Source of the DNA: Planctomycetota bacterium
GTDB lineage: Bacteria > Planctomycetota > UBA1135 > GCA-002686595
Direction: 5' to 3'
NCBI GenBank assembly: GCA_029259635.1
Contig: JAJDEU010000013.1
Location: 620,001 to 684,000, forward strand
Length of the DNA stretch: 64,000 nt
How positions within the stretch are numbered: position 1 is the stretch's first letter; each line of letters opens with the position of its first letter. Shown here piece by piece: positions 63,601 through 64,000 of the stretch. A program made the position numbers and the translations under genes. The notes under the pieces are model-generated. The model made no database searches. It was not told the DNA's origin and worked only from the letters and a program-made list of their open reading frames with translations.

Positions 63601-64000
63601 GTGAGTCGAGCTCGTTCATTGACAACGACCCTGAGCGCCGCTTCAAGAGGATCAAGGCAATCCGTAAGACCACCGAACGTGGGGTCCCGGACAATGCTGA
63701 AGTCGCCTGCCGCCGTCTTCCCCATGGCAATGGCAAACCTCGAGAGCACTTCCAAGCGCACGATCGGCAGTGCAGGATCCGATGTCAGCCCGAGGCACCG
63801 CCCTAGAGCACCGGCAGCCTTCATCAGTGCGGTAGTAGCGTGCTCCAGCTGCGAACTGCGCTCCAAGAACTCGGCCTGCCAGGCGTAGGACCATTCGGGG
63901 ATCGAGACCGATCCCAGAGATCGGCAGGCCTTCACGGCATCGAAGGTCCGACCTGCTCGTTCTGCGAGCGTTTCCAGTCCTGCGAGGCTCACGGCATCGT
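60612..64000 (-). CDS. Large SF1 helicase with C-terminal PD-(D/E)XK nuclease and DUF3320-like domain (N-terminus outside window)
   Basis: At least 1126 residues; the reading frame continues past the window edge, so Walker A is not seen. SF1 motifs present: II IFDEASQI, III GDPKQLPPTNFF, IV NWHYRSRDEGLIAFSN, V NIQGDERDVMLFS, VI RLNVAVTRARAELHVF. Then a Vsr/DUF559-like nuclease region (GFRIDLAVVHPD..YLAGIECDGATYH, with Asp and Glu-x-Asp of the PD-(D/E)XK form) and a C-terminal TETLVAMVSEIVRKEGPLTEKSLVRLVSKAHGWQRSG segment like DUF3320. The first about 480 visible residues are helical. Proteins of this build are found in defence islands; a DNA-targeting role is inferred. Confidence 0.87.
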   Translation of the reverse strand, partial: DAVSLAGLETLAERAGRTFDAVKACRSLGSVSIPEWSYAWQAEFLERSSQLEHATTALMKAAGALGRCLGLTSDPALPIVRLEVLSRFAIAMGKTAAGDFSIVRDPTFGGLTDCLDPLEAALRVVVNERARLTAEYSDAAIDGMPIEELEASWRQACAKFWPLSALAKRKVRILLQGHADSGTADPGTELAHLRALQGALKAVAESPLAVLPCFDGVSSEVDVLRTYLADATALRVAIADLDSYYSASGLLEGTLSPLLNAYGDREPGALAAQDFATARSAFDLACTAHEHHAGGMPEHESLQGLLASVADLLSEKSHLNDWAKWVAVREEASGRGLDPLLAALEQDQVGEAAHEFRVAYFLWWLPLALDASPELRGFVHWDHSDLVKKFRELDATAQDLAASQVRSAVAHGLPKRDGVPRKSELGFLRHQLGLQRPSASIRDLIGEVSGSFTKLAPCVLMSPLSVAQYLPTDHALFDIVIFDEASQITTWDAVGAIARGQQSIIVGDPKQLPPTNFFGRSTDEDDEDLELYEKDLPSILDEADAAGLPTHQLNWHYRSRDEGLIAFSNHHYYGHRLVTFPSPSTDSDAVVFHKVDGIYARGSGRTNEVEARAIADLAAWRLKEWLKLPEDQRLTLGIITFNAQQQELILDMLDSERRSTPALEWFFEDAREEPVIVKNLENIQGDERDVMLFSITFGPDLAGKMTMSFGAINNDGGEKRLNVAVTRARAELHVFASITADQIDLSRTKSRGVADLKNFLDYAARGAIALPAMDQGSLGPAENAFEAAIARALEGRGWEVRTQVGVSGFRIDLAVVHPDSAGAYLAGIECDGATYHSSASARDRDQIREGVLRNLGWEILRVWSTDWFMNPKDSMDRTDAGLRELLEASRSGANEDQGVSVALVEPEANAVYATSVSEEALVDAAEIVVAKPDESGLMGDESESHMPRVAALAECVPPVESTAGEPPAVADPARFQEPSYTETLVAMVSEIVRKEGPLTEKSLVRLVSKAHGWQRSGRVIRERVASCLGANEVHRDGDVSFVWYPGTHARRIPFRPGLQRDAREIPSAEIFGLIAEHSILLKSEDPCRDLAQLIGIGRLSEELREHLEACLAAYRRGDAAFPEFTSES

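Noticed and set aside
1-64000. CRISPR array or cas genes
   Set aside because: No regularly spaced direct repeats and no cas-like protein were seen on either strand.
1-64000. Insertion sequences or prophage genes
   Set aside because: No transposase, integrase or phage structural protein is recognisable; mobility of the tRNA-adjacent island is only inferred from context.

Overview
The window is 64 kb of GC-rich (by eye roughly 60%) chromosomal DNA from a Gram-negative-type bacterium. It carries lipoprotein signals, an MsbA-type exporter, periplasmic parvulin-like proteins, a pentahaem c-type cytochrome, two sulfatase-like lipoproteins, a Ser/Thr kinase with a TPR-like tail, and genes that mostly lack a clear Shine-Dalgarno. 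This mix would fit a Planctomycetota-like or other deep-branching lineage, but the assignment is an inference from gene content only.

Region 1 (2-2098) holds the end of a serine hydroxymethyltransferase gene and a sulfatase-like lipoprotein. Region 2 (2610-29131) is a hybrid NRPS/PKS gene cluster. Its core is one probable nine-gene minus-strand operon (25974 down to 5859): methyltransferase, NRPS (C*-A-PCP-E), PKS (KS-AT-KR-ACP-E), SyrD-like exporter, NRPS (C-A-PCP), two unusual alpha/beta hydrolases, type II thioesterase and sulfotransferase. A divergent plus-strand operon (26238-29131) encodes a free-standing condensation domain, a HisC-like aminotransferase and an MbtH protein. A further NRPS module (2610-5834, predicted Ala) runs convergently into the sulfotransferase. 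No type I thioesterase or reductase domain is present, so the release step is not obvious. The product is probably a small sulfated, possibly methylated peptide-polyketide.

Region 3 (29171-56472) is mostly housekeeping: a FlhG/MinD-like ATPase, ruvC, ispD-ispF, an MsbA-like ABC exporter, parvulin-like proteins, an S41 peptidase, the three-gene proton-translocating transhydrogenase (pntA1, pntA2, pntB), the kinase, a radical SAM protein, a second sulfatase-like lipoprotein, a DEDDh exonuclease, the pentahaem cytochrome, typA/bipA and several uncharacterised genes.

Region 4 (56736-64000) has a YjdF-like membrane protein and tRNA-Gly(CCC). Directly after the tRNA lies what looks like a defence island: a SIR2-like gene 23 nt upstream of a TIR-domain gene with an AbiJ-like N-terminus, then, on the opposite strand, a small uncharacterised protein and a very large SF1 helicase/PD-(D/E)XK nuclease that runs off the window.

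The most notable signals are the assembly line (an epimerase-type domain ending a malonate-type PKS module, a degenerate condensation domain paired with a free-standing intact one, and hydrolases with non-serine nucleophile elbows) and the SIR2-TIR cassette beside the tRNA.
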